A stretch of DNA of 5,847 nucleotides from contig DAOWDZ010000198.1 of assembly GCA_030638765.1 (NCBI GenBank), positions 1 to 5,847 of the forward strand. The letters are read 5' to 3'. Below, in pieces: positions 1 through 5,847 of this stretch (positions are counted from its first letter, which is position 1; every line of letters begins with the position of its first letter). The notes below the pieces were generated by a model, which was not told where the DNA came from, did no database searches, and was given only the letters and a program-made list of their open reading frames with translations. This DNA is from Desulfocapsa sp. GTDB lineage: Bacteria; Desulfobacterota; Desulfobulbia; Desulfobulbales; Desulfocapsaceae. The translations under genes and the position numbers were made by a program.

Positions 1-386
1 CTATAACATTTGACTGTGTTTCTGCAAAATGTGAGTATCTTGGCGGAGCTATTCTCCCTGGCATTGCAATTTCTTTAGATGCCCTCTCATCGCGCACAGC
101 GAAACTTCCACGAATTGACGTGTCCACTCCGCCACCACAAGTGATTGGAACGAACACGGTCGATGCTATGAAAAGTGGAATTCTACATGGCTATGGAGCA
201 CTTGTTGATGGACTTACAGAGAAAATCAGCAAAGAACTCTGTCCTGCTGATGAACCAATGAAAGTGCTGGCAACTGGTGGCATGGCGCATTTGATAGCAC
301 CTTTTTCAAAATACATTGAAGAGGTTGACACCATGCTCACAATCCATGGCTTACACTTACTTTTCCATAAACAGTATGAAAAATAA
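1..386 (+). CDS. coaX: Type III pantothenate kinase (CoaX), C-terminal part; 5' end outside window
   Basis: This is the last 127 codons of a gene that enters from the left edge; the complete reading frame begins at base 3 and ends with TAA at 384-386. CoaX phosphorylates pantothenate, the first step of coenzyme A synthesis in the cytoplasm, and belongs to the ASKHA fold. The visible part opens with ITFD, which is the end of the family's DxGTAxTFD segment. It is followed by the hallmark YLGGAILPGIAIS at visible residues 12-24, the S-RTAKLP segment at 30-36, VIGTNTVDAMKSGI at 47-60 and the late glycine motif ATGGMA at 90-95, all in the order known for CoaX. The N-terminal phosphate-binding Asp region lies outside the window. 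The next gene overlaps its stop codon, suggesting co-transcription. An in-frame GTG at 120 is not the start, because conserved family sequence precedes it. Confidence 0.93.
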   Translation, partial: ITFDCVSAKCEYLGGAILPGIAISLDALSSRTAKLPRIDVSTPPPQVIGTNTVDAMKSGILHGYGALVDGLTEKISKELCPADEPMKVLATGGMAHLIAPFSKYIEEVDTMLTIHGLHLLFHKQYEK

Positions 387-1305
387 AGATCGTTTTCCAA
401 AAGCACTTCAACCTGGAGACTGTATAGGCATCATTGCACCTGCAGGGCAGGTTCAAGATACAGTTCAACTCAAGCAAGGTATTGCCATTCTTCAGGCAAT
501 GGGCTTTGAAATACGAATTCCTCGTGATCTTTGGCCTGGGACAGGTTACCTGTCTGACACCGATAAAAACCGTGCGCATGAATTCCATAAAATGTGGGCC
601 GATCCTGAAATTTCCGCACTTTTATCCCTTCGTGGCGGCTTTGGAGCTCTACGACTTCTGCCCTTTTTAGATCCGGAAGAGATACAAAAAGAAAACAAAC
701 TTCTCATAGGTTTTTCAGATATAACCATACTTCATAGCGCTCTCTACCAAACCAACGATCTCATATCTCTTCATGGCCCTATGCTCACCAGCCTTTCAAC
801 CATAACCAATGACAGTCTGCAGCGTTTCTATGCCAGTCTTACCGGTAATTGGGATAAAGCAATAACAGACAGACATATTGAAGTATTACGGGATGGACCA
901 CCAGTTCAAGGAAAGCTCATAGGCGGTAATTTATGCAGCCTCTTAAGTATTCTTTTCACTTCTACTGATAATGACTGGAGCGCGACTATCCTTTTCCTGG
1001 AAGACGTTGGAGAACCGCTTTATAAGTTAGACAGAATGCTTACTCAACTCTGGCATTGTGGGAAACTAAACCAACCTGCAGGAATTATTTTAGGAGATTT
1101 TTCAATCAGTGACGAAATGGACAGTCTGGAGAAGATACGCTTTCACGAAGAGATATGGAAACGACTGCTTGAGCTAACAGAATCTGCTGGAATGCCTGTG
1201 TGGGGAAATTTCCCGATAGGCCACGGTAAGAATAACATTACCCTTCCCCACGGTGCAGATGCATTAATGGACAGTAATAATGTCAGGCTTTCTTTTTCTA
1301 AATGA
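376..1305 (+). CDS. ldcA: LD-carboxypeptidase (peptidase family S66, LdcA/MccF-like)
   Basis: A complete gene of 309 residues, close to the usual 300-310 for family S66. Such enzymes remove the terminal D-Ala from murein tetrapeptides (L,D-carboxypeptidase) during cytoplasmic peptidoglycan recycling; the MccF branch cleaves peptide-nucleotide antibiotics instead. Visible signatures are LQPGDCIGIIAPAG at 11-24, the SLRGGFGALRLLP stretch at 84-96, the nucleophile elbow GFSD with Ser114, VQGKLIGGNLCSL at 177-189, Glu209 in LFLEDVGEPLYKLDR, and His283 in PIGHGKNN. Ser114, Glu209 and His283 match the Ser-Glu-His triad order and spacing of the family. The ATG at 376 is preferred because the family starts only a few residues before the LxPGD motif. 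Upstream in-frame starts (TTG 316, ATG 346) would add residues lying inside coaX. No strong Shine-Dalgarno precedes 376, so coupling to coaX translation is likely. No signal peptide is seen. Choosing between LdcA and MccF activity is inference. Confidence 0.9.
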   Translation: MKNKDRFPKALQPGDCIGIIAPAGQVQDTVQLKQGIAILQAMGFEIRIPRDLWPGTGYLSDTDKNRAHEFHKMWADPEISALLSLRGGFGALRLLPFLDPEEIQKENKLLIGFSDITILHSALYQTNDLISLHGPMLTSLSTITNDSLQRFYASLTGNWDKAITDRHIEVLRDGPPVQGKLIGGNLCSLLSILFTSTDNDWSATILFLEDVGEPLYKLDRMLTQLWHCGKLNQPAGIILGDFSISDEMDSLEKIRFHEEIWKRLLELTESAGMPVWGNFPIGHGKNNITLPHGADALMDSNNVRLSFSK

Positions 1306-1321
1306 TTATGTATTCACTTGA

Positions 1322-1468
1322 CTAGGAGCTTGTCCGAGAATAGGCATTTTGGTTAAAATCGAGGAATTTTCTAAAAATAAGCGCAGCCATATATTCGATA
1401 TTGCGAGCATTATTTTTTGACAATTCCGAAGAGTTTGGGAAAAAGGGCATTCTCGGACAAGCCCCTAG
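1322..1468. mobile_element. MITE-like, near-palindromic fold-back element in a convergent intergenic gap
   Basis: The outermost arms, 1322-1341 and 1449-1468, are inverted repeats matching at 19 of 20 positions; the only mismatch is base 1327 against 1463. A second inverted pair, 1363-1380 with 1410-1427, matches at 16 of 18. Both pairs share the same symmetry centre at 1395, so the element reads as one long imperfect hairpin with an unpaired bulge between the arm pairs. No ORF fits inside. Each end carries CTAG, so a TA dinucleotide flanks a core of 141 bp (1325-1465); this would fit the TA target duplication known for IS630/Tc1-mariner transposases. No transposase is present, so any mobilisation would be in trans. 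It ends 17 nt beyond the stop of the cyclase gene and 16 nt after the carboxypeptidase stop, so it may also influence 3' ends of both transcripts. The repeats are directly visible; MITE status is inferred. Confidence 0.72.
1363..1427. repeat. Inner inverted repeat pair of the fold-back element
   Basis: The arms at 1363-1380 and 1410-1427 pair with 16 of 18 matches and are AT-rich (GGAATT...AAAATAA type). They are centred on base 1395, the same centre as the terminal arms. The 29-bp loop between them contains the shorter near-palindrome ATAT-TCG-ATAT around 1391-1400. The shared centre without net insertion or deletion indicates a single fold-back unit rather than two unrelated repeats. Confidence 0.7.
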
Positions 1469-1485
1469 CAAACACATGCTACTGA

Positions 1486-2994
1486 TCAAACAACTCCGGA
1501 CTCCACCCTGTTTCGTCCATTTTGCTTAGCTTTATAAAGGAGTTGATCACTCTGTTCAATAAGGAGATTGCGATTTATTTCCTCCTTACTTATTTCAACT
1601 GTGGCTAGTCCTATACTGATAGTAATGGGGATTTTCTTTCCATTATATTCGAACTGTTCCTGTTCAATACCTCTGCGCAAACGCTGGGCCAGAATTTTTG
1701 CACCGGTAATACCACTTTCCGGTAAAATAACAGTAAATTCTTCTCCACCGTAGCGCGCAACAGTATCACACTTACGAACTAAATTGACAATTACACGACT
1801 CACTTCTTTCAGCACATGATCTCCTGCCGGGTGACCATGATTGTCATTTACTGTTTTGAAGAAATCAATATCCATCAATAACAGAGAAATGGGATGTTTA
1901 TAGCGTGAAGCCCGCTTTAGCTCAGACTCAAGTGTTTCCTGGAAATAGCGATGATTATACAAGCCAGTGAGTCCATCACGAAATGCAAGGTTACGAAGGC
2001 TATCGTTTGATTTTTTTAACTCAAGAGAAAGTTGTTCAGCGTTAAGCTTGGCCTGCTTGAGTTCAATAACAATTTCCTCATAGGAGAGATTAAGGCGTCC
2101 CAGCTCATCTATGGCTTCCTGCATAATAAGTGAAAAGGGTTTAATTTCTCCAGGATCAATTGAGAAAAGTTCCATAACTTCACTGGCTTTTTCACCTATT
2201 GTGTCGATTAAAGCATTTACCTGTTCTTTAGGGAAGTCCCAGGTCTGAGCCATAACTGATCGCACAGTCATTGAGCTTCGATTGGAATGTTTACCATGAT
2301 AAATTGATGAGATTTTAGCGGCTACACCTAATACAATTCCTGCTTGGTTTGAACTTTTATCAAGATGCTCAGCATGGTGATTAAGGATAGGCTCACAGAT
2401 GGAATCAGGTAATCCCCAGGCGTTAAGGAAATAATGACCTATCTCGGTATGATCATGTTTAAATTGTTCCTTTTCAATTTGGCAGAGACTTTTTTTTCCT
2501 ATACGTTTTTCATCGAGCACCATATTGTACGTATCAGGATTAGACAGAAAAAGAATTAATACCCCTATGTCTTGCAGTAAAGCAGAGACAAAAATATCAT
2601 CCTCCTTTAAAGATGAGATACTTTCCACAAGAACTTCCGCTGCAACAGCGGTAGTAAGTGCTCTACGCCAGAAAAGATCCAGGTTAAAGCTGCCTTGGCC
2701 CGGATCTTGGAATTCCTGAACAATCACAAAGGAAAGAGCTATATTTTTTAATGTATTAGTACCAATGAGTGCTGTGGCCTGAGAAAGTGACTTAACGGGT
2801 TTTGGCAATCCGTAAAGTACAGAATTGGCAATATTAAGAATACGTATACTGAGCGCTGGATCTACAGAAATAATCTTTGCAAGTTCATCAAAAGAATTAT
2901 TTTCATCTCGTACTGCCTCAAGAATTTTCAAGGCAATCACTGGAGGGGATGGTAGCCGTATATCTTTGTCAAAAAAGTTTTGTTTAATGGTCAT
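1486..2994 (-). CDS. HDOD-GGDEF diguanylate cyclase
   Basis: A 502-residue cytoplasmic signalling protein predicted to make cyclic di-GMP from two GTP. An HDOD domain covers about residues 12-210: LPSPPVIALKILEAV at 14-28, the helical DPALSIRILNIANS block at 45-58, and WGLPDSICEPILNHH at 193-207. Its HD site is degenerate, reading LLQDIG at 139-144 with Gln141 in place of the metal-binding His, as is usual for HDOD. A predicted coiled-coil linker at about 295-335 leads to the GGDEF domain. That domain has DGLTGLYNHR at 340-349, DIDFFKTVND at 375-384 (metal Asp375, guanine-contact Asn383) and the catalytic GGEEF at 416-420. The product-inhibition site is intact, with R407 and D410 in RxxD spacing like PleD. 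No membrane segment is seen. The start is ATG with a weak GAGAG about 9 nt upstream. The gene stands alone, separated by 252 nt from gmhB, and converges on the fold-back element. The input sensed by HDOD is unknown. Confidence 0.93.
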   Translation of the reverse strand: MTIKQNFFDKDIRLPSPPVIALKILEAVRDENNSFDELAKIISVDPALSIRILNIANSVLYGLPKPVKSLSQATALIGTNTLKNIALSFVIVQEFQDPGQGSFNLDLFWRRALTTAVAAEVLVESISSLKEDDIFVSALLQDIGVLILFLSNPDTYNMVLDEKRIGKKSLCQIEKEQFKHDHTEIGHYFLNAWGLPDSICEPILNHHAEHLDKSSNQAGIVLGVAAKISSIYHGKHSNRSSMTVRSVMAQTWDFPKEQVNALIDTIGEKASEVMELFSIDPGEIKPFSLIMQEAIDELGRLNLSYEEIVIELKQAKLNAEQLSLELKKSNDSLRNLAFRDGLTGLYNHRYFQETLESELKRASRYKHPISLLLMDIDFFKTVNDNHGHPAGDHVLKEVSRVIVNLVRKCDTVARYGGEEFTVILPESGITGAKILAQRLRRGIEQEQFEYNGKKIPITISIGLATVEISKEEINRNLLIEQSDQLLYKAKQNGRNRVESGVV

Positions 2995-3104
2995 TTCTGT
3001 TGCTCTCTTTAAAATACACTTTGGAAATCATACAAACAGAGTTTTCCAGTCAGTAAATATTTTCAATAAAGGGGCGTATGGAGAATCGTACTTCACATAA
3101 GATG

Positions 3105-3133
3105 TAAATAGATATACCTTCAAAATCCGTCAA
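3105..3133 (-). promoter_or_regulatory. Candidate sigma-70-type promoter for the HDOD-GGDEF gene
   Basis: Reading the minus strand, TTGACG (3133-3128) matches five of six bases of the -35 consensus. After 17 nt follows TATTTA (3110-3105), which matches only three of six -10 bases. Transcription would begin about 100 nt before the ATG at 2994. A perfect TATAAT also occurs further upstream at 3170-3165 but has no good -35 partner. A weak call from motif matching alone. Confidence 0.25.
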
Positions 3134-3194
3134 GGGCAATATCACGACGTGGCACTATCCAATCATTATATCCTTGATGATGAATAAAAAGAAG

Positions 3195-3210
3195 CGCATA
3201 CCTTATGCCA
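3195..3210 (-). promoter_or_regulatory. Candidate sigma-54 promoter (GG-N10-GC) for the HDOD-GGDEF gene
   Basis: On the minus strand, TGGCATAAGGTATGCG (3210-3195) carries GG and GC exactly ten bases apart. It keeps TGGCA of the -24 element and TGC of the -12 element of the TGGCACG-N4-TTGCW consensus. Transcription would start near 3183, giving a leader of roughly 190 nt before the cyclase ATG. The same bases form a 5-bp stem (GCATA/TATGC, loop AGG) followed by a T-rich run, so a weak terminator for the upstream gmhB gene is an alternative reading. Confidence 0.33.
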
Positions 3211-3246
3211 CTTAACTTTCAGTGAACCGTGATTGGGATTACCTTT

Positions 3247-3843
3247 TTATCTACCTAATATCCAGATTACAGCTTCAAGAAGATCATCAGCTTTAAAATC
3301 AGGTTGGATTTGCTGCGTTGGACCGATATACTGTTCGTCTCCCCTGCCATAACCTGTTCGTACCAAAATAGATGTGGCACCGCAATTTGCAGCTGTTTTA
3401 ATATCAGACCACCTGTCTCCTACAACGTATGAACTAGAAGGATTAAGATTCATCTCATTTGACGCCTGAAGAACCAATCCCGGTTTTGGTTTACGGCAAT
3501 TACATGTGTCTCTGTAACGTTCCTCCTTCGCCTCCGGGTGATGCGGACAATAGTAAATCCCATCAACATGAGCACCGGCATCTGCAAGTAGTTTGTTCAT
3601 TTTTTCATGAACCGCATCTAAAAGCTCTTCAGGAAAGTACCCACGTGCCAGACCAGACTGGTTACTTATTACAACAACGGGAATCCCAGCATCATTGAGT
3701 TTTTTTATGGCCTTAGCAGCACCTGGCAGCAGTTGGAAACGGCAGGTATGATTAATATAACCCATCTGTTCGTTAATCGTTCCATCACGATCGAGAAAAA
3801 CAGCGGATCGTGGAGCATCTTTTGTATCTTTATCAGTCATCAT
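3247..3843 (-). CDS. gmhB: D-glycero-D-manno-heptose 1,7-bisphosphate 7-phosphatase (GmhB)
   Basis: A 198-residue HAD-superfamily phosphatase that removes the 7-phosphate of heptose bisphosphate on the route to ADP-heptose, the LPS inner-core donor. Motif I is FLDRDGT with nucleophile Asp18 and general acid Asp20. Motif II is the Ser60 of VISNQSGLARGYF at 58-70. The GmhB-type zinc loop is CPHHPE with Cys99 and His101, followed by Cys114 and Cys116 in CNCRKPKPG. Arg117 and Lys118 lie in the substrate/motif III region, and motif IV is VGDRWSD with Asp143. The zinc loop and CRKPKPG separate GmhB from histidinol-phosphatase-like relatives only partly, but the adjacent heptosyltransferase supports this role. 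The start codon lies 3 nt past the waaF stop, with ATG codons at 3843 and 3840 both possible and no clear Shine-Dalgarno, implying translational coupling. Length is slightly above the usual 180-190. A 252-nt gap follows. Confidence 0.93.
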   Translation of the reverse strand: MMTDKDTKDAPRSAVFLDRDGTINEQMGYINHTCRFQLLPGAAKAIKKLNDAGIPVVVISNQSGLARGYFPEELLDAVHEKMNKLLADAGAHVDGIYYCPHHPEAKEERYRDTCNCRKPKPGLVLQASNEMNLNPSSSYVVGDRWSDIKTAANCGATSILVRTGYGRGDEQYIGPTQQIQPDFKADDLLEAVIWILGR

Positions 3844-3846
3844 ACT

Positions 3847-5025
3847 TTAATTTTTGTCAGGATGATTTTGGGAAAGCAATTTTTCAAGGTCCTTGAAAAC
3901 ATCTGTGGAATTAATCGACTCAAGACAGTTTAAATGACCTTCAGGACAATGTGTCTGCATACATGGACTGCATTCCATTTCACGGCGAACAATGATAGAA
4001 TTTTTTGAATAGGGCCCGGTGGCAATATGGTCAGTTGAACCAAATATTGCGACACTAGGCGTTCCAAGTCCAGCTGCCACATGCATAAGTCCTGAATCAT
4101 TTGTTACAAATGCATCACAGCAATCAATGAGTGCCATGGCTTGTTTCAGACTGGTCTTCCCTGTCATATCGAGGACATGATTTGGAGTGTGTATTGAAAA
4201 CTCTCGGATTTCCTGAGCAGCCTTTGTGTCAACATCCGTTCCAAACACCATTATGAGACAACCTGTTTCTGCGTATTTATGAGATATTATTGCGGCTAGT
4301 TGAGAGAACTTTTCAACAGGCCACCGTTTGGCTGGTCCAAAAGCAGCACCAGGATTAAAACCGATAACAGGAACGAAATCATCACTATTTCTGATCGCTT
4401 TTAATTCAAGATTTCCAGGAACATCTTCTATTTTATCAACATCATCAAACATCGAAACATGACCGTGGTAGCAAAAGAAATCGACAAAGCTTCTTGCCCA
4501 CAATTTCAACTCATCGGTGAGAGGCAATCGTAAATGATCAGGCCCGATATTTAATCCAAGTTGTGTCAGGATATCCTGATAGTAGTGGACTTGATGTTTC
4601 TTTTTGATTTCATCGCTTATTGTTACGCCATGAGTGAGAAGCACTCCCCTGCCATCACGATTATATCCGGCACGGATCGGGATACCAGCCATCTTTACAA
4701 CAAATGCTGCCTCGAATGCGTTTTGAAGAAGAATAGCAGCATCAAAGTTCATTTTTTTAAGATCTTTAGCGAGCTTTAACGGGCCCTTAATTTTTCCTTC
4801 GTAGAGATCTTTTTTATCGTAACTAATGATTTGGTCGACGTCGGGACTCATACTGAAGATATCAGCAATCCAGGGAACAGCAAGCATGGTGATTTCAGCA
4901 TCCGGAAAGTTTTTCCTGATAGTATATACAGCAGGAGTGGTCATCACTGCGTCACCAATCCAGTTAGTAGCACGGACCAGTATCCTTTCAGGATTTTGTT
5001 CAAGCAAAGAAGCTTTAGAAAACAT
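3847..5025 (-). CDS. waaF: Lipopolysaccharide heptosyltransferase II (WaaF), GT9 family
   Basis: A 392-residue GT-B glycosyltransferase of family 9 that adds the second heptose to the LPS inner core from ADP-heptose at the cytoplasmic face of the inner membrane. The N-terminal domain opens with RILVRATNWIGDAVMTTPA at 14-32, where Asp25 matches the family's catalytic Asp. The donor domain has the WaaF-type GFNPGAAFGPAKRWP at 222-236 and VTNDSGLMHVAA at 307-318, followed by AIFGSTDHIATGP. A cysteine cluster (C352, C355, C360, C367) in the CSPC...C...C tail is typical of WaaF homologues. The protein is some 40 residues longer than E. coli WaaF (348), because about 30 extra residues lie between the two domains at roughly 183-216. 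The ATG at 5025 is chosen over the GTG at 5037: a GAGG lies 6 nt before the ATG, and the GTG has no Shine-Dalgarno. It follows the YcaO-TPR gene by 50 nt and precedes gmhB by 3 nt. Confidence 0.9.
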   Translation of the reverse strand: MFSKASLLEQNPERILVRATNWIGDAVMTTPAVYTIRKNFPDAEITMLAVPWIADIFSMSPDVDQIISYDKKDLYEGKIKGPLKLAKDLKKMNFDAAILLQNAFEAAFVVKMAGIPIRAGYNRDGRGVLLTHGVTISDEIKKKHQVHYYQDILTQLGLNIGPDHLRLPLTDELKLWARSFVDFFCYHGHVSMFDDVDKIEDVPGNLELKAIRNSDDFVPVIGFNPGAAFGPAKRWPVEKFSQLAAIISHKYAETGCLIMVFGTDVDTKAAQEIREFSIHTPNHVLDMTGKTSLKQAMALIDCCDAFVTNDSGLMHVAAGLGTPSVAIFGSTDHIATGPYSKNSIIVRREMECSPCMQTHCPEGHLNCLESINSTDVFKDLEKLLSQNHPDKN

Positions 5026-5031
5026 AGCAAA

Positions 5032-5035
5032 CCTC
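5032..5035 (-). promoter_or_regulatory. Shine-Dalgarno GAGG that fixes the waaF start
   Basis: On the minus strand GAGG (5035-5032) sits 6 nt before the ATG at 5025. It overlaps the alternative upstream in-frame GTG (5037-5035), which itself has only AT-rich sequence before it. This favours the ATG as the true start and shortens the protein by four residues. Confidence 0.65.
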
Positions 5036-5075
5036 ACAAACAGTTTGAGAATATAATTTAGTCATCACCATGTCT

Positions 5076-5847
5076 CTAATCACTTAACAACTCTGCGAGC
5101 TGCTGCTGAGCAAACTCAATATCAGGATCAAGAGACAATGCAAGAGTTAGAAAATGGATGGCCTCATCATTATTACCAAGCTTTCGATGATTAACTCCGA
5201 GATTGGCATAATCCATGGAAGATGAAGGATTAAGTTCAACTGCCTTTTCAAAACTCTTTACAGCCTGTGTATAGTCTTCCTGTTTAAAAAAACAGACTCC
5301 CATGGTGTTATGAATATCCGGCCTTTCCAGATCTTCGTCCAAACCTTTTTGAAGTATAACAAGAGCCTCATTATACTTACCAAGATCTCTTAGGCATAAG
5401 CCCATGTAGGAATACACATATGGAAGATCTTCCTGCTCAGGATCAAGTTGCAGGGCTTTATTAAAATGAAGTAGTGCAATTTCTGCCTGACCATTTTCAT
5501 AAAGATTTTTACCCCTGTAAAAATCAAGATAATACGCCTCAGGAATCAGACCCTCCAGTCTTGCCAGTCTTTCGTCAAGAATATTCGGATCACTGACTCT
5601 TTCCAGAAGAAGCTTTGAGGCAAAAAGACCAACGTCATGTATCATTGATCGTTCACGGAAATGAGCTCCCGGAATAATGGTGTAGATAGCTGGAATTTTC
5701 AAATCAGGATGAGCAACATCTAACATAAAAGTATCCATTCCTTTTTCTGCCAGTGCTTCAACACAATTATCAACTTCTGTTTTAATATTTATGTCACCAA
5801 GGTTTTCTATATCCTGGATTTTTATAGAAAGATCACTCTTTGCAACA
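5076..5847 (-). CDS. YcaO-family protein with C-terminal TPR repeats, partial (5' end outside window)
   Basis: The frame is open to the right edge, so only the last 256 residues are visible. An in-frame ATG at 5738 is not the start, because family-like sequence continues before it. The first ~70 visible residues look like the end of a YcaO core: a D-SIKIQDIENL strand, then VEALAEKGMDTFMLDVAHPD at 29-48, then KIPAIYTIIPGAHFRERS at 50-67, matching the vvDlTxPdlgIPvxxxxxPG pattern of that family. YcaO domains use ATP to activate backbone amides, for azoline or thioamide formation; the ATP-binding residues lie outside the window. Four TPR units follow at about visible residues 104-137, 143-175, 176-208 and 211-243, each with the Y/L-G-Y-A-F-A pattern and DP/NP turns, suggesting a protein or peptide docking surface. 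No Pro-rich YcaO tail is present. It probably heads the waaF-gmhB transcript. The YcaO call rests on a partial match; a plain TPR protein is the alternative. Confidence 0.75.
   Translation of the reverse strand, partial: VAKSDLSIKIQDIENLGDINIKTEVDNCVEALAEKGMDTFMLDVAHPDLKIPAIYTIIPGAHFRERSMIHDVGLFASKLLLERVSDPNILDERLARLEGLIPEAYYLDFYRGKNLYENGQAEIALLHFNKALQLDPEQEDLPYVYSYMGLCLRDLGKYNEALVILQKGLDEDLERPDIHNTMGVCFFKQEDYTQAVKSFEKAVELNPSSSMDYANLGVNHRKLGNNDEAIHFLTLALSLDPDIEFAQQQLAELLSD

Noticed and set aside
191..406. Minus-strand ORF opposite coaX
   Set aside because: It lies antisense to a well-supported CoaX reading frame and its product has no recognisable domain; a shadow ORF.
3022..3048. Possible stem TGGAAA/TTTTCCA as a leader hairpin or riboswitch
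   Set aside because: Only about six pairs with a long loop, and no riboswitch consensus or T-tract; easily explained by chance in AT-rich DNA.
2525..3100. Plus-strand ORFs opposite the cyclase N-terminus and its upstream region
   Set aside because: Antisense to the HDOD region, with no ribosome binding signal or domain; the one reaching 3100 is mostly shadow of the cyclase gene.
3459..3698. Plus-strand ORF opposite gmhB
   Set aside because: Antisense to the HAD phosphatase with its intact motifs; low-complexity His/Pro-rich product with no recognisable family.
5023..5037. GTG at 5037 as the waaF start
   Set aside because: It has no Shine-Dalgarno, while the GAGG it overlaps is ideally placed for the ATG at 5025.
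5076..5738. A complete 220-residue TPR protein starting at ATG 5738
   Set aside because: The frame stays open to the window edge and the 36 residues before this ATG fit the YcaO pattern, so the ATG is internal and the gene is partial.
1..5847. CRISPR array, tRNA, rRNA, phage or toxin-antitoxin genes
   Set aside because: No regularly spaced direct repeats, no tRNA cloverleaf or rRNA-like stretch, and no transposase, phage or toxin-antitoxin products were recognised in any frame.

Overview
The window looks like chromosomal DNA of a Gram-negative bacterium. Two adjacent genes belong to the heptose branch of lipopolysaccharide inner-core synthesis (gmhB and waaF), and an LD-carboxypeptidase points to murein recycling. 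Several traits suggest a delta-proteobacterium (Desulfobacterota, perhaps a Desulfobacterales-like sulfate reducer): a type III (CoaX) pantothenate kinase, an HDOD-GGDEF signalling protein, a YcaO protein fused to TPR repeats, and the wording of the WaaF motifs. This lineage call is inference from protein style; no marker gene is present. Base composition looks moderately AT-rich and even throughout, with no obvious island.

Layout. Positions 1-1305, plus strand: the 3' part of coaX, then an LD-carboxypeptidase gene whose likely start overlaps the coaX stop by 11 nt. Positions 1306-1485: a short convergent intergenic gap almost filled by a non-coding, near-palindromic element of about 147 bp, with 19/20-matching terminal inverted repeats (a MITE-like or fold-back element). 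Positions 1486-2994, minus strand: an HDOD-GGDEF diguanylate cyclase with an intact GGEEF active site and RxxD inhibitory site. Positions 2995-3246: a 252-bp non-coding stretch holding candidate promoters for the cyclase gene, including a sigma-54-like GG-N10-GC site. Positions 3247-5847, minus strand: a tight cluster transcribed in the order YcaO-TPR gene (5' end outside the window), waaF, gmhB.

How the genes work together. GmhB dephosphorylates heptose 1,7-bisphosphate on the way to ADP-heptose, and WaaF is the transferase that uses ADP-heptose on the LPS core, so their 3-nt spacing makes clear sense. The YcaO-TPR gene upstream is on the same strand, 50 nt from the waaF start. Its substrate is not apparent, and its link to LPS is only positional. 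CoaX (first step of CoA synthesis) and the carboxypeptidase are probably co-transcribed without an obvious pathway link.

Most of the window is ordinary housekeeping and envelope biology. The most distinctive items are the fold-back element, the YcaO-TPR protein beside LPS genes, an apparent insert in WaaF, and the possible sigma-54 control of the cyclase. I did not see convincing evidence for an undescribed defence or mobile system.
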